Shown piece after piece: positions 32,777 through 41,709 of a stretch of DNA of 64,000 nt. The position numbers and the translations under genes are program-made. Below the pieces are notes generated by a model. The model saw nothing but the letters and a program-made list of their open reading frames with translations, had not been told where the DNA came from and searched no databases. Position 1 is the stretch's first letter; every line of letters starts with the position of its first letter. Where the stretch lies: positions 496,001 to 560,000 of the forward strand of contig NZ_CP019789.1 of NCBI RefSeq assembly GCF_002022685.1, in the 5' to 3' direction. The DNA is from Bartonella schoenbuchensis R1 (GTDB lineage Bacteria; Pseudomonadota; Alphaproteobacteria; Rhizobiales; Rhizobiaceae).

Positions 32777-33487
32777 ATGATGAAGCGTCACATCATTGAT
32801 CAGCTTGAAAAGCTGACGGGGCATCGCTTTAAGAATGAAAATAGATTAAAAAGAGCATTGACGCATTCTAGTGTTCAAGGGTTAGCAGAAGGCAATTATG
32901 AGCGGTTGGAATTTCTAGGTGATCGCGTTCTTGGGCTTTTGGTTGCGGAGATGTTGTATCAATTTTTTCCACACGCTAGTGAAGGTGAATTATCGGTACG
33001 TTTAAATGGCTTAGTGAATACGCAAACATGCGCTGAGATTGCACTAGAAATGGGTTTACCTGATATGATTCATGTTGGTTTTGAAATGAAAAACTTAGAG
33101 AATCGCCGGGTAGCTAATATGTATGCCGATGTCATTGAAGCGTTAATTGCTGTAATGTACCTTGATGGGGATTTGGAGTGTGTACGGTCTTTCATTCGAA
33201 AATATTGGCAAGATCGTGCAAGGAAGATGGATGCCGGTAGGCGTGATGCCAAAACAGAGTTGCAAGAATGGGCTCATACACAAGATGGTGCACAGCCGCA
33301 ATATCGAGTTGTGAAGCGTTATGGACCAGATCATGATCCCATTTTTATGGTTGAAGTAAAAGTTTTTGGTTTTGCACCTGAGATTGGGCAAGGCAGTTCT
33401 AAACGACATGCTGAAAGAGTAGCTGCTGAAAAAATTTTACGACGTGAAGGTGTATGGCAATCAATAGAGAAAAGTGATCATGAATGA
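32777..33487 (+). CDS. rnc: Ribonuclease III
   Basis: 236 residues. RNase III cuts double-stranded RNA in rRNA processing and mRNA control. Signature ERLEFLGDR at 42-50, catalytic DVIEALIAVMYLD in the middle of the RNase domain, and a C-terminal dsRNA-binding domain (DAKTELQEWAH through SSKRHAERVAAEKIL). It begins 6 bases after the lepB stop and overlaps era by a few bases. Confidence 0.96.
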   Translation: MMKRHIIDQLEKLTGHRFKNENRLKRALTHSSVQGLAEGNYERLEFLGDRVLGLLVAEMLYQFFPHASEGELSVRLNGLVNTQTCAEIALEMGLPDMIHVGFEMKNLENRRVANMYADVIEALIAVMYLDGDLECVRSFIRKYWQDRARKMDAGRRDAKTELQEWAHTQDGAQPQYRVVKRYGPDHDPIFMVEVKVFGFAPEIGQGSSKRHAERVAAEKILRREGVWQSIEKSDHE

Positions 33488-34385
33488 TGTTATCAAAACA
33501 CGCTGTGGTTTTGTTGCGCTCATTGGGGTGCCCAATGCTGGTAAGTCGACATTAGTTAATCAGTTGGTTGGAACAAAAGTTTCAATTGTAACCCATAAGG
33601 TGCAAACAACACGAACTTTGGTGCGTGGTATTGTTATTTATGAGAATACTCAAATTGTTCTCATTGATACCCCAGGTGTTTTTCGTCCTCATAAGCGGTT
33701 AGAGCACGCTATGGTTTCTGCTGCTTGGGGCGGTGCTAGAGGTGCTGATATCCTGTTAATTTTAATTGATGTTCAAAATGGTCTTTCGGACGAAGTTGAT
33801 GCAATGTTGAATGTTTTAGAAAATATTAAACAGGATAAAATTCTTGTTCTTAATAAGATTGATACAGTTGCAAGAACATCTCTTTTAGCATTAACCGCTA
33901 AAATTAATGAACGAATGAAGTTTTTACAGACATTTATGATTTCAGCTTTAAATGGTTCGGGTTGTAAGGATTTACTTCATTATCTAAGTACAATGATGCA
34001 AGAGGGGCCATGGTACTATTCAGAAGATCAAGTTTCGGATATGCCTATGCGTCAACTTGCTGCTGAAATTACGCGTGAAAAACTTTTTCTTCGTCTCCAT
34101 GAAGAAATTCCTTATTCCTCTACAGTTGAAACAGAAAATTGGGAGGAACGTCCAGATGGATCAGTTAAAATTAATCAGGTTATCTATGTAGAGCGTGATA
34201 GTCAGAAAAAAATTGTTTTAGGAGCGGGAGGTGATACAATTAAAGCGATTGGTCAAGCAGCACGTAAGGAATTAATGGAAATCATGGAACAAAAAGTTCA
34301 CCTTTTTCTTTTTGTGAAAGTGCGTGATAATTGGAGTACTAATCCAGAGCGCTACCAAGAAATGGGATTAGATTTTTTAAAATAA
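33480..34385 (+). CDS. era: GTPase Era
   Basis: 301 residues from the ATG at 33480 (a GTG at 33474 would add two). Era binds 16S rRNA and assists 30S assembly. G1 is GVPNAGKST (16-24), G3 DTPG, G4 NKID, and the C-terminal KH domain includes LGAGGDTIKAIGQAARKEL in place of the usual GKGG-type loop. The start lies within the last codons of rnc, giving an 8-base overlap, and the stop is directly followed by recO. Confidence 0.96.
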   Translation: MNDVIKTRCGFVALIGVPNAGKSTLVNQLVGTKVSIVTHKVQTTRTLVRGIVIYENTQIVLIDTPGVFRPHKRLEHAMVSAAWGGARGADILLILIDVQNGLSDEVDAMLNVLENIKQDKILVLNKIDTVARTSLLALTAKINERMKFLQTFMISALNGSGCKDLLHYLSTMMQEGPWYYSEDQVSDMPMRQLAAEITREKLFLRLHEEIPYSSTVETENWEERPDGSVKINQVIYVERDSQKKIVLGAGGDTIKAIGQAARKELMEIMEQKVHLFLFVKVRDNWSTNPERYQEMGLDFLK

Positions 34386-34386
34386 A

Positions 34387-35132
34387 ATGAGATGGAAAGA
34401 GCAGGCTATTATCCTTGGTACACGTCAGCATGGTGAAACGAGCGTTATTCTTGAAATTATGACACGTCAGCATGGTCGCTATATGGGAATGGTAAAGGGG
34501 GGGCGTTCTCGTAGTATGGCGGCTCTTCTTCAACCTGGAAATTTTGTTGAGGCTGAATGGTGGGCACGTTTGGATGAGCATTTGGGGTTATTTAAGCTTG
34601 AAGCGCTTGATTTACATGCTTCAAGATTAATGCTCATACCAGAAGCGCTTTATACTTTGCAGTTGATGGCTTCTCATTTACGCCTTCTTCCCGAACGTGA
34701 TCCTCACCCTATTTTATATGATATGTTGCATATTTTTATGCAGAATTTTGATGAATGGTTTGTTATCGCTGAATTACTTATACGTTTTGAAATGCGGCTT
34801 CTTAAAGAACTTGGATTTGGTCTTGATTTATCTTGTTGTGTTGTAACAGGTTGTCGGGAAAACCTTCATTATGTGTCACCAAAATCAGGACGTGCTGTGA
34901 GTGAAGAAGCAGGGTATCTTTGGAGAGATAAACTTTTACCTCTACCGCAGTTTCTTATACAAAGAGCCAGTCGTCCTATTGATTTTAATGATATGAGAAA
35001 TGGGTTTGCTTTAACAAATTTTTTTTAACACGCCATGTTTGGGAGCCAAGAAGGATACAACAACCGTCTGTTCGCGTTAATTTAATAAACTTATTTGAAC
35101 GGCGATTTTGTATGAAAGAGTCAATTTACTGA
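34387..35132 (+). pseudogene. recO: DNA repair protein RecO, last 35 codons shifted out of frame
   Basis: RecO helps load RecA on SSB-coated gaps (RecFOR pathway). The N-terminal OB fold begins MRWKEQAIILGTRQHGE, followed by a helical domain with CCVVTGC and YVSPKSGRAVSEEAG, a zinc-site region. The frame stops at 35028, but after the T8 run at 35019-35026 another frame continues with LTRHVWEPRRIQQPSVR and ends at 35132 with ERRFCMKESIY. Adding one T gives 248 residues, the normal length, matching the usual RecO end. As written the protein is cut at 213 residues and might still fold. Confidence 0.88.
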
Positions 35133-35157
35133 TTTTATAAAATAGGTATAATTTAAA

Positions 35158-36003
35158 ATGCAAATCTTAAAAACAATTGCTGAAGTACGGCAATGTATTG
35201 CAAAGGAGCAACGTTTAGGATTATCGATTGGTTTTGTTCCAACTATGGGAGCATTGCATGGTGGTCATATTGCTTTGGTGCAACAGGCAAAAGTAATGTG
35301 TGATCGAGTGTTAGTTTCTATTTTTGTTAATCCAAAGCAATTTGGACCTCATGAAGGTTTTGATATGTACCCAAGAGATCTTGCGGGCGATTGTGCTTTG
35401 TTGAAAAAAGCGGGTGTTGAATATGTTTTTGCACCTTCTACAGAGGAAATGTGGCCGCTGGGAAATGAGACAGTTGTAAGGGTAGAAAAATTATCACATG
35501 TTTTAATAGGAAAATTACGCCCAGGGCATTTTTATGGTGTAACCAGTGTTGTTGCTAAGCTTTTTAATATTGTGCAGCCAGATAAGGCTTTTTTTGGGGA
35601 AAAAGATTTTCAACAGCTTCTCATTATTCGTCGTATGGTTAAGGACTTAGCTTTTCCTGTTGAAATTGTTGGTGTACCTATTTTACGTGATGCAGATGGT
35701 GTAGCAAGCTCTTCACGCAATCAGCTTTTAACATTAGAAGATCGCAAAGCTGCAAAAATTATTCCTGAAAGCGGTGAGGCTGTTGTAAGGCTTTATAGCC
35801 AAGGCGAACGATCAGTTAATAAATTGTGCAAAATTGTCCGTGATATTTTACAGCAAGAACCGCGTGCTATCATTGAGTCAATAGATTTAAGAGACATGGA
35901 AACTTTATGCATGTTTAGAGGAAAACTGAATAAACCTGCGGTTTTATTACTATGCGTCCGCTTTGGTGAGGTAAGGCTTATTGATCAATATATTTTACAA
36001 TAG
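35158..36003 (+). CDS. panC: Pantothenate synthetase
   Basis: 281 residues. PanC joins pantoate and beta-alanine using ATP to give pantothenate. Motifs are PTMGALHGGHIALV (HIGH-like), VSIFVNPKQFGPHEG, RPGHFYGVTSVVAKLFNIV and FFGEKDFQQ, and SSSRN. One variation: the usual RNxYL-type segment reads SSSRNQLLTLEDRKAA. It is followed 11 bases later by the first panB copy. A relic of its 3' end (GEVRLID region) recurs before the second panB copy. Confidence 0.94.
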   Translation: MQILKTIAEVRQCIAKEQRLGLSIGFVPTMGALHGGHIALVQQAKVMCDRVLVSIFVNPKQFGPHEGFDMYPRDLAGDCALLKKAGVEYVFAPSTEEMWPLGNETVVRVEKLSHVLIGKLRPGHFYGVTSVVAKLFNIVQPDKAFFGEKDFQQLLIIRRMVKDLAFPVEIVGVPILRDADGVASSSRNQLLTLEDRKAAKIIPESGEAVVRLYSQGERSVNKLCKIVRDILQQEPRAIIESIDLRDMETLCMFRGKLNKPAVLLLCVRFGEVRLIDQYILQ

Positions 36004-36842
36004 GAAATACAACAATGACTTCATATAAAACTATAAATCGTATTACTGCTTCTGAAATACGCTCCAAAAAGGGTCAAGAGCCAATCGTTTCTTTAATGGT
36101 TTACCAGGCTTATAGTGCTCGAATTGCTGACCCATATTGCGACTTTCTTTTAGTGAGCGACAGCGTTGCTATGATTGTGCACGGGTTTGATACAACATTA
36201 CCTGTCGATGTAGATATGATGATTTTGTACGGAAAAGCCGTTATGCGTGGTTCTCAAAGAGCGCTTGTGGTTGTTGATATGCCTTTTGGTTCTTATGAAG
36301 AAAGTCCACAGCAGGCTTTTAAAAATGCGTCACGGATTATTGCAGAAACAGGTTGTGGTGCAGTCAAACTTGAAGGTGGTGTTCATATGGCTGAAACGGT
36401 TAGGTTTTTGCACAAACGTGGTATTCCAGTTATATGTCATATTGGTCTCATGCCACATACAGTTCGTTTAGAGGGGTTTAAGGTACAAGGGCGCGATGAG
36501 AAGAGTTGGCTCCAGATTGAAGCTGATGCATTGGCAGTTGAGGAAGCTGGTGCTTTTGCTGTTATGGTGGAGGCGGTAGTAGAACCCTTAGCAATAAGGC
36601 TTACAGAAAAGCTCTCTATTCCTACTATTGGTGTTGGTGCGTCCAATCAGTGTGATGGGCAGATTTTGGTAATGGAGGATATGTTAGGCTATAATACTTG
36701 GTTAGGTTATGGTAGCTGGATGCCTAAATTTGTACGTCGGTATGGTTCTTTTGAGGAAGTAGTGGATACAGCAGTCAAAAATTATGCAAATGATGTTAAA
36801 TCACGTGCTTTTCCAGCTGATACAGAGGTTTATAAGCATTAA
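35938..36842 (+). repeat. Tandem duplication unit 1: panC 3' end plus panB copy 1
   Basis: This segment, from GCGGTTTTATT within panC through the end of panB copy 1, corresponds at an offset of about 980 bases to the segment beginning 36919. The similarity includes the last codons of panC (GTGAGGTAAGGCTTATTGAT in unit 1), its stop and the intergenic spacer. Confidence 0.75.
36015..36842 (+). CDS. panB: PanB paralogue, copy 1, diverged (ketopantoate hydroxymethyltransferase family)
   Basis: 275 residues, about three quarters identical by eye to copy 2 downstream. PanB makes ketopantoate from alpha-ketoisovalerate. The metal and catalytic positions remain (SDS, VVVDMPF, VKLEGG). Conserved neighbours have changed: LTAY is LMVY (residues 27-30), VGDS is VSDS (48), the glycine of SxGM is alanine (52), and GLTPQ is GLMPH. 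There is a short internal duplication near the end (GYNTWLGYGSW). This suggests reduced or altered activity. The reading frame is intact. It sits in the ancestral place next to panC. Confidence 0.85.
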   Translation: MTSYKTINRITASEIRSKKGQEPIVSLMVYQAYSARIADPYCDFLLVSDSVAMIVHGFDTTLPVDVDMMILYGKAVMRGSQRALVVVDMPFGSYEESPQQAFKNASRIIAETGCGAVKLEGGVHMAETVRFLHKRGIPVICHIGLMPHTVRLEGFKVQGRDEKSWLQIEADALAVEEAGAFAVMVEAVVEPLAIRLTEKLSIPTIGVGASNQCDGQILVMEDMLGYNTWLGYGSWMPKFVRRYGSFEEVVDTAVKNYANDVKSRAFPADTEVYKH

Positions 36843-36918
36843 TTGGACCCTTAAAAATTCTATAAAAGCGTTTTTTGACGCTGAAATCACATGTAAAAAG
36901 GCTTTTTTATGTATTTTT

Positions 36919-37810
36919 GCAGTTTTATTGCTGACTCTTAATTTTAGTGAAGTCAGACTTATTGATTAATGTATTTTACATATGGAAACTAAAAATGGAT
37001 TCACATAAAGCTATAAAGCGTGTTTCTTCTTCTGAAATACGGTCGAAAAAGGGACAAGAACCAATTATTGCTCTAACAGCCTATCAGGCTTATAGCGCGC
37101 GGATTGCTGATCCATATTGTGATTTTCTTTTGGTTGGTGATAGCGTTGGTATGGTTGTGCATGGTTTTGATACAACACTGCCTGTTACTATGGATATGAT
37201 GGTTTTACACGGACAAGCGGTCGTACGTGGTTCTCAAAAAGCGCTTGTAGTTGTTGATATGCCTTTTGGTTCTTATGAGAAAAGTCCACAGCAGGCCTTT
37301 GAGAATGCATCACGGATTATTGCAGAAACAGGGTGTGGTGCAGTCAAGTTTGAAGGTGGCATTTATATGGCTAAAACAATTGATTTTTTATGCCAACGGG
37401 GTATCCCAGTTATGGGGCATGTTGGCCTTACACCACAAGCGGTAAATCGTTTTGGTAGTTTTAAGGTACAAGGGCGCACTGAAAATGATCGGTTAAAGAT
37501 TGAGGCTGACGCAACAGCGGTTGAAGAGGCAGGTGCTTTTGCTGTTGTATTAGAGGGGGTAGTAGAACCCTTAGCAGTGAAGATCACAAAAAATCTTTCT
37601 ATTCCTACTATTGGTATTGGTGCATCCAATCAGTGTGATGGGCAGATCTTAGTGATGGAAGATATGTTGGGTTACGGGGCTTGGGTACCTAAATTTGTAC
37701 GTCGTTATGGTGCTTTTGAGCAAGCAATGGATACAGCAATTAAAAATTATGCACATGATGTTAAGTCACGTGCTTTTCCATCTGATTCAGAAATTTATAA
37801 GCCAAAATAA
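36919..37810 (+). repeat. Tandem duplication unit 2: panC relic plus panB copy 2
   Basis: Begins GCAGTTTTATT and continues through a recognisable copy of the panC 3' end (GTGAAGTCAGACTTATTGAT) into panB copy 2. The panC part carries no functional frame, so the duplication breakpoint lies inside panC at or before the equivalent of 35938. Confidence 0.75.
36995..37810 (+). CDS. panB: 3-methyl-2-oxobutanoate hydroxymethyltransferase, copy 2
   Basis: 271 residues from the ATG at 36995; an upstream in-frame start at 36947 would add 16 residues that come from a relic of panC, so it is rejected. The family residues are canonical: [24 protein letters not shown] (GDS at 48-50), [29 protein letters not shown] with the catalytic lysine, and GHVGLTPQ. 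It therefore probably supplies the real PanB activity for PanC. It is the distal half of a tandem duplication with copy 1. Confidence 0.92.
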   Translation: MDSHKAIKRVSSSEIRSKKGQEPIIALTAYQAYSARIADPYCDFLLVGDSVGMVVHGFDTTLPVTMDMMVLHGQAVVRGSQKALVVVDMPFGSYEKSPQQAFENASRIIAETGCGAVKFEGGIYMAKTIDFLCQRGIPVMGHVGLTPQAVNRFGSFKVQGRTENDRLKIEADATAVEEAGAFAVVLEGVVEPLAVKITKNLSIPTIGIGASNQCDGQILVMEDMLGYGAWVPKFVRRYGAFEQAMDTAIKNYAHDVKSRAFPSDSEIYKPK

Positions 37811-38283
37811 AATTAGGTTTAAGAGAAAACCCTATAAAATATATTAGTTATATGCAGCGTAAGATAAAAGAAATTTTCTTAAGTACGTTTTGCTTACACT
37901 AAATTTGAACTATTTTTCATATGATTATTCTGTCTATATCTCATTGATTAATGAGATCCTGAAATCTTTTTGTATATCTTAAAGTATTTGTAGCAAGAAA
38001 TTGAAAATAAATGATATTTATTTTGTAAGGATAAACTACAGATAATAGAAGAAACAAAGATTATGGATTGGGTAATCTATAAATTAATAGAAATAAGAAG
38101 GAAAACAAATTCTGTTCTATTTATAAACCATATTCAAACAAGGTATGATTATAAAAGATAATATGTAATAAAAAACTGCATGAGATATTTTAATATTTAT
38201 CCAACTGGGGAGGCTATAAGCTAAGATACTTTGCGTTTTATTCCCGTAAAAACAAAAGACAAGTGACTAAAAAGATATGAATA
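37811..38283. other. Gene-free stretch after panB copy 2
   Basis: 473 AT-rich bases between convergent panB and the HD hydrolase gene. Only a 7-bp inverted repeat (TCTCATT/AATGAGA, about 37938-37955) and short chance frames are visible. It may hold terminators for both sides. Confidence 0.45.
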
Positions 38284-38898
38284 TTATCTTTGACTATCTA
38301 TATCACGAAAGCGGGTTAAAAAGGCATTTTCAATTTGTTGTGTGGAATAGGGCTGCAAATTAAGTTTATCGGGTAAAATATTATTTGGAGAACCAAAATA
38401 ACGCATGGCTTCTTTTGTGCTAAAGCCAGCAAGAGTGACAGCTTCGTAGAAAGCAGCAATACGATCAGCTTGTTTGATTTTTTTTAATAGTTTGTGAGGT
38501 GGATTAACAGGTAAAGAAAAGCGTATGCAGATGGTATCTTGTATGCGTTTTTCGACAAGCTGATACTGTTTTCCTATAACAGCTTTAAAAGGTGAAATCA
38601 TATCACCAATAACATATTCTGATGCATCATGGAGAAGAGCTAAAAGACATTCGTCATTGTGGGATTGTGGAAAGAGTATCTGAAATATTTGTTCTACTAA
38701 AAGTGAATGTTGCGCGACAGAATATGTATGCTCACCGTGTGTTTGGCCGTTCCAGCGTGCAACACGAGAAAGGCCGTGTGCGATATCTTCAATTTCGATG
38801 TCAAGAGGAGAAGGATTAAGTAAATCAAGCCGCCGACCAGAAAGCATTCTTTGCCAAGCACGTGCTGTTCCATCTTGTGATAATTCAGCTTTAGCCAT
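38284..38898 (-). CDS. HD-domain hydrolase, YfbR-like
   Basis: 204 residues. The HD metal-binding pattern is visible: HTYSVAQHSLLVEQI, then LLALLHDASEYVIGDM with the His-Asp pair, and a later KQADRIAAFYEA. Relatives include 5'-deoxynucleotidases and other phosphohydrolases; the exact substrate is not known. The start overlaps the stop of ygfZ by one base (TAATG), so the two are translated together. Confidence 0.85.
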   Translation of the reverse strand: MAKAELSQDGTARAWQRMLSGRRLDLLNPSPLDIEIEDIAHGLSRVARWNGQTHGEHTYSVAQHSLLVEQIFQILFPQSHNDECLLALLHDASEYVIGDMISPFKAVIGKQYQLVEKRIQDTICIRFSLPVNPPHKLLKKIKQADRIAAFYEAVTLAGFSTKEAMRYFGSPNNILPDKLNLQPYSTQQIENAFLTRFRDIDSQR

Positions 38899-39764
38899 TA
38901 GTTAGTTTCCATGGTGTTTTCAGGAAAGCTGAAGTTCATATTTTCAGCAATATTTATTGTTACAGGAAGGTTTTCTATTGTAAACGGAATATGTTTGTCC
39001 ATAACATCTTTAACATGGTCAATACGCATTAAAGCTAAAGCTTCGTTTTCTACACATGTTCCTAATTCACCAAGTATTTTAGTGCCGGCTTGAATAGTGG
39101 ATCCTGGCATTAATTTATGCTGGCCTTTTACTATCAAAAAACGGCGACGAGCTGCTCTGCGGTGGTGCATTCGTGAAACAACTTCCTGTCCGATATAACA
39201 ACCTTTATTGAATGATAATCCACTAATTTGATCGTAATTAATATCATGAGGAAAGACTTTACCTATTTCATAATCTTGCCCACTTTCTGCAATTGCATAG
39301 CGGATACGCATTCGGTTCCAATTATCATTATGTTCTGGAGCAAGAAACGGTATTTTTCCATAAACACGTACCATTTTTTCCTTTTTTGGAAATCGTTTAT
39401 CAATAAAACTTAAATCAAAATCACAAGTACTTATTTCAGTTTTCCAAAAAACTGTAACAACTAATTGTAATGGTTGTGTAATTTCCACTTTTGTATGTAA
39501 CTTATAAAGGATAAGGCGTTGTTGAAAGGTGTCAGCTAAAGGTGCAGCGATATCAATCATATAGCCTTGGTCTATTTTACCGATTAGAAAATCAGCAATA
39601 ACTTTTCCTTGTGGTGATAAAAGAGCACCAGGGAAGAGTTCTTGTGAGTTGATTTTTTCAACATCTGTTGTAATTAGGGCTTGTAGGAAACGTGTTGCTT
39701 TTTCACCTATAACTTTAATAATTTTGCGGTTTTTTAAGCTAATAGTGTTTTGTTTTTCGATCAT
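38898..39764 (-). CDS. ygfZ: Folate-binding Fe-S cluster repair protein YgfZ
   Basis: 288 residues, GcvT-like fold. YgfZ uses folate to help maintain certain Fe-S enzymes. The diagnostic motif is KGCYIGQEVVSRMHHR (around 200) with the conserved cysteine; FLQALITTDVEK and GALLSPQGKVIADF are typical early elements. It lies upstream of the HD hydrolase gene and is divergent from pyrC, from which it is separated by 58 bases. Confidence 0.92.
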   Translation of the reverse strand: MIEKQNTISLKNRKIIKVIGEKATRFLQALITTDVEKINSQELFPGALLSPQGKVIADFLIGKIDQGYMIDIAAPLADTFQQRLILYKLHTKVEITQPLQLVVTVFWKTEISTCDFDLSFIDKRFPKKEKMVRVYGKIPFLAPEHNDNWNRMRIRYAIAESGQDYEIGKVFPHDINYDQISGLSFNKGCYIGQEVVSRMHHRRAARRRFLIVKGQHKLMPGSTIQAGTKILGELGTCVENEALALMRIDHVKDVMDKHIPFTIENLPVTINIAENMNFSFPENTMETN

Positions 39765-39822
39765 GGTCCTTGCCTTTCTGCTCAGAGTTACATAATCGGT
39801 AAAGAGATGATGTCTAAGGAGT

Positions 39823-41156
39823 ATGGCTGTGTTTAAAACATTTGATACAATTTTTAAAGGTGCAACACTTGTTAATCATGATGGAAGTGGCAAACGTGAT
39901 ATTGGTGTTACGAATGGCCGTATTGCTGAAATTGGTGATTTGACGTGTGCATCTGCTAATGAGGTGATCGACTGTACAGGGCTTCATATTTTACCAGGTA
40001 TCATTGATAGCCAGGTTCATTTTCGTGAACCAGGGCACATACATAAGGAAGATTTAGAAAGTGGTTCTCGTTCTGCGGTTTTAGGGGGGTTACAACGGTT
40101 TTTGAAATGCCTAATACAAATCCACTGACGATAACAGAAGAGATGTTGACTGATAAAGTTAAACGCGGATTTCATCGGATGCATTGTGATTTTGCGTTTT
40201 GGGTTGGGGGAACACGTGAAAATGCGCATGAATTGGCTGAATTAGAGAGACTTCCCGGAGCTGCTGGAATTAAAGTATTTATGGGGTCTTCTACAGGTAA
40301 TCTTTTAGTTGATGATGATGAAGGTGTTCGTCTAATTTTGAAAAATACGCGTCGTCGCGCAGCTTTTCATTGTGAAGATGAGGAGCGGCTCAATGAACGT
40401 AAAGCGCTTTGCATTAAGGGAGATGTGTCATCACATCCAGTTTGGCGTGATGAAATTGCTGCTTTGAAATGTACACAACGTTTAATTAAAATTGCGCGTG
40501 AAATGGGTAAGCGTGTCCATATATTACATCTTTCTACAGCGGAAGAAGTTGATTTTCTGAAAAACCATAAAGATCTAGCGACAATTGAGGTAACTCAACA
40601 TCATTTGACTTTGACTTCTGATGATTATCAGAGGCTTGGCACATTGATCCAGATGAATCCACCTATTCGTGAAAGCCACCACAGTAAAGGTCTTTGGTAC
40701 GGTGTTCAGCAAGGTATCATTGATGTTTTAGGTTCAGATCACGCCCCTCATACACTTGAAGAAAAACATAAGTCTTATCCTTTTTCACCTTCGGGTATGA
40801 CAGGTGTTCAAACCACAGCAGCAATTATGCTGACTCATGTGAATACGGGGAGGATATCTCTTGAACGCTTTGTTGATCTCACCTCGCATGGTCCTAGTCG
40901 CGTTTTTGGTATCAGCTGTAAAGGACGCATTGCAGTTGGATATGATGCTGACTTAACCATTATTGATCTTAAACGGGAAGAGATTATAACCAATGCACAT
41001 ATTGGTTCACGAGCAGGGTGGACACCTTATGATGGCAAAAAAGTTAAAGGTTGGCCAGTTGGGACAATTATTCGTGGAATGCGGGTTATGTGGGAAGGTG
41101 AAATTGTTACGCCTTCGCAAGGTGAACCTGTTAAATTTATAGAAGCATTAGCATAA
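39823..41156 (+). pseudogene. pyrC: Dihydroorotase, frame broken by a -1 in a G run
   Basis: Class I dihydroorotase-like protein of the pyrimidine pathway. The first frame runs from [11 protein letters not shown] to the G6 run at 40084-40089; one more G restores [17 protein letters not shown] and gives 444 residues. The metal-site strand reads [10 protein letters not shown], with Gln where most class I enzymes have the first His of HxH, a variant I associate with this rhizobial subfamily. The modified-lysine segment (AGIKVFMGSSTGN), FHCEDE, HILHLST and GSDHAPHT are present. As written the product stops after about 100 residues. Confidence 0.88.
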
Positions 41157-41709
41157 TAAGACTAAAAGCTTGGTGTGTTGTTTGAATGATTGTCTTTTGC
41201 AAAAATACTATAATGATCATTATGCGCTCATCTGTTCAAACAATATTATCTTCCATTTATCATTTTATACTTACGATTATAAGTCGTAACAATGTTATGC
41301 AGTGATTTGATTGTTATTATTGGAAGATAAGGTGTTATGGGATTTTATCAAAATGTCAGAATATGGTATTTGAGTTTTATTCTGTTACAGATGAAGTAAA
41401 TAATATAACTGATATGTTGCTAGATATTCCAGATATTCTTGAAGCAGTATCATTTGCCAAATGAAATGGTTTTGTTTATCCAATATCAAACTAATAAACA
41501 GCTTGATCTGTTTTGATTGCTTTATGCACCTATTATGTATTTATTAGTTATCGTTAATTAATATTTTTTGCATTATATGGATCAAATAGTTCGATGTTGG
41601 AAATAAAAATCCAATATCGCGATATTTTTTTCAAGCAGTGTTATTAGCTCATAATATGAGTAAGTTTTGCCAGAGCGACACCAAGTAATATCACTAACGG
41701 AGTATAATT
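41157..41709. other. Gene-free stretch between pyrC and cysS
   Basis: 553 bases. A plus-strand frame from 41306, with an ATG at 41363 and a stop at 41464, ends MVFEFYSVTDEVNNITDML... and looks coding-like, so it may be the tail of a decayed gene. An intrinsic-terminator-like hairpin lies at 41592-41631. No intact gene is present. Confidence 0.45.
41592..41631 (+). terminator. Terminator-like hairpin upstream of cysS
   Basis: CGATGTTGGA (41592-41601) pairs with TCCAATATCG (41610-41619), with one G-T pair, and a T7 run follows at 41625-41631. It lies more than 430 bases after pyrC and 79 before cysS, so what it terminates is unclear. Confidence 0.4.

Noticed and set aside
36784..36969. 61-codon frame running from the end of panB copy 1 through the spacer
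   Set aside because: It is made of the shifted panB 3' end plus the panC relic of the duplication, not a gene.
36947..36994. Upstream in-frame start for panB copy 2
   Set aside because: The extra 16 residues derive from the panC relic; the ATG at 36995 aligns with the start of copy 1.
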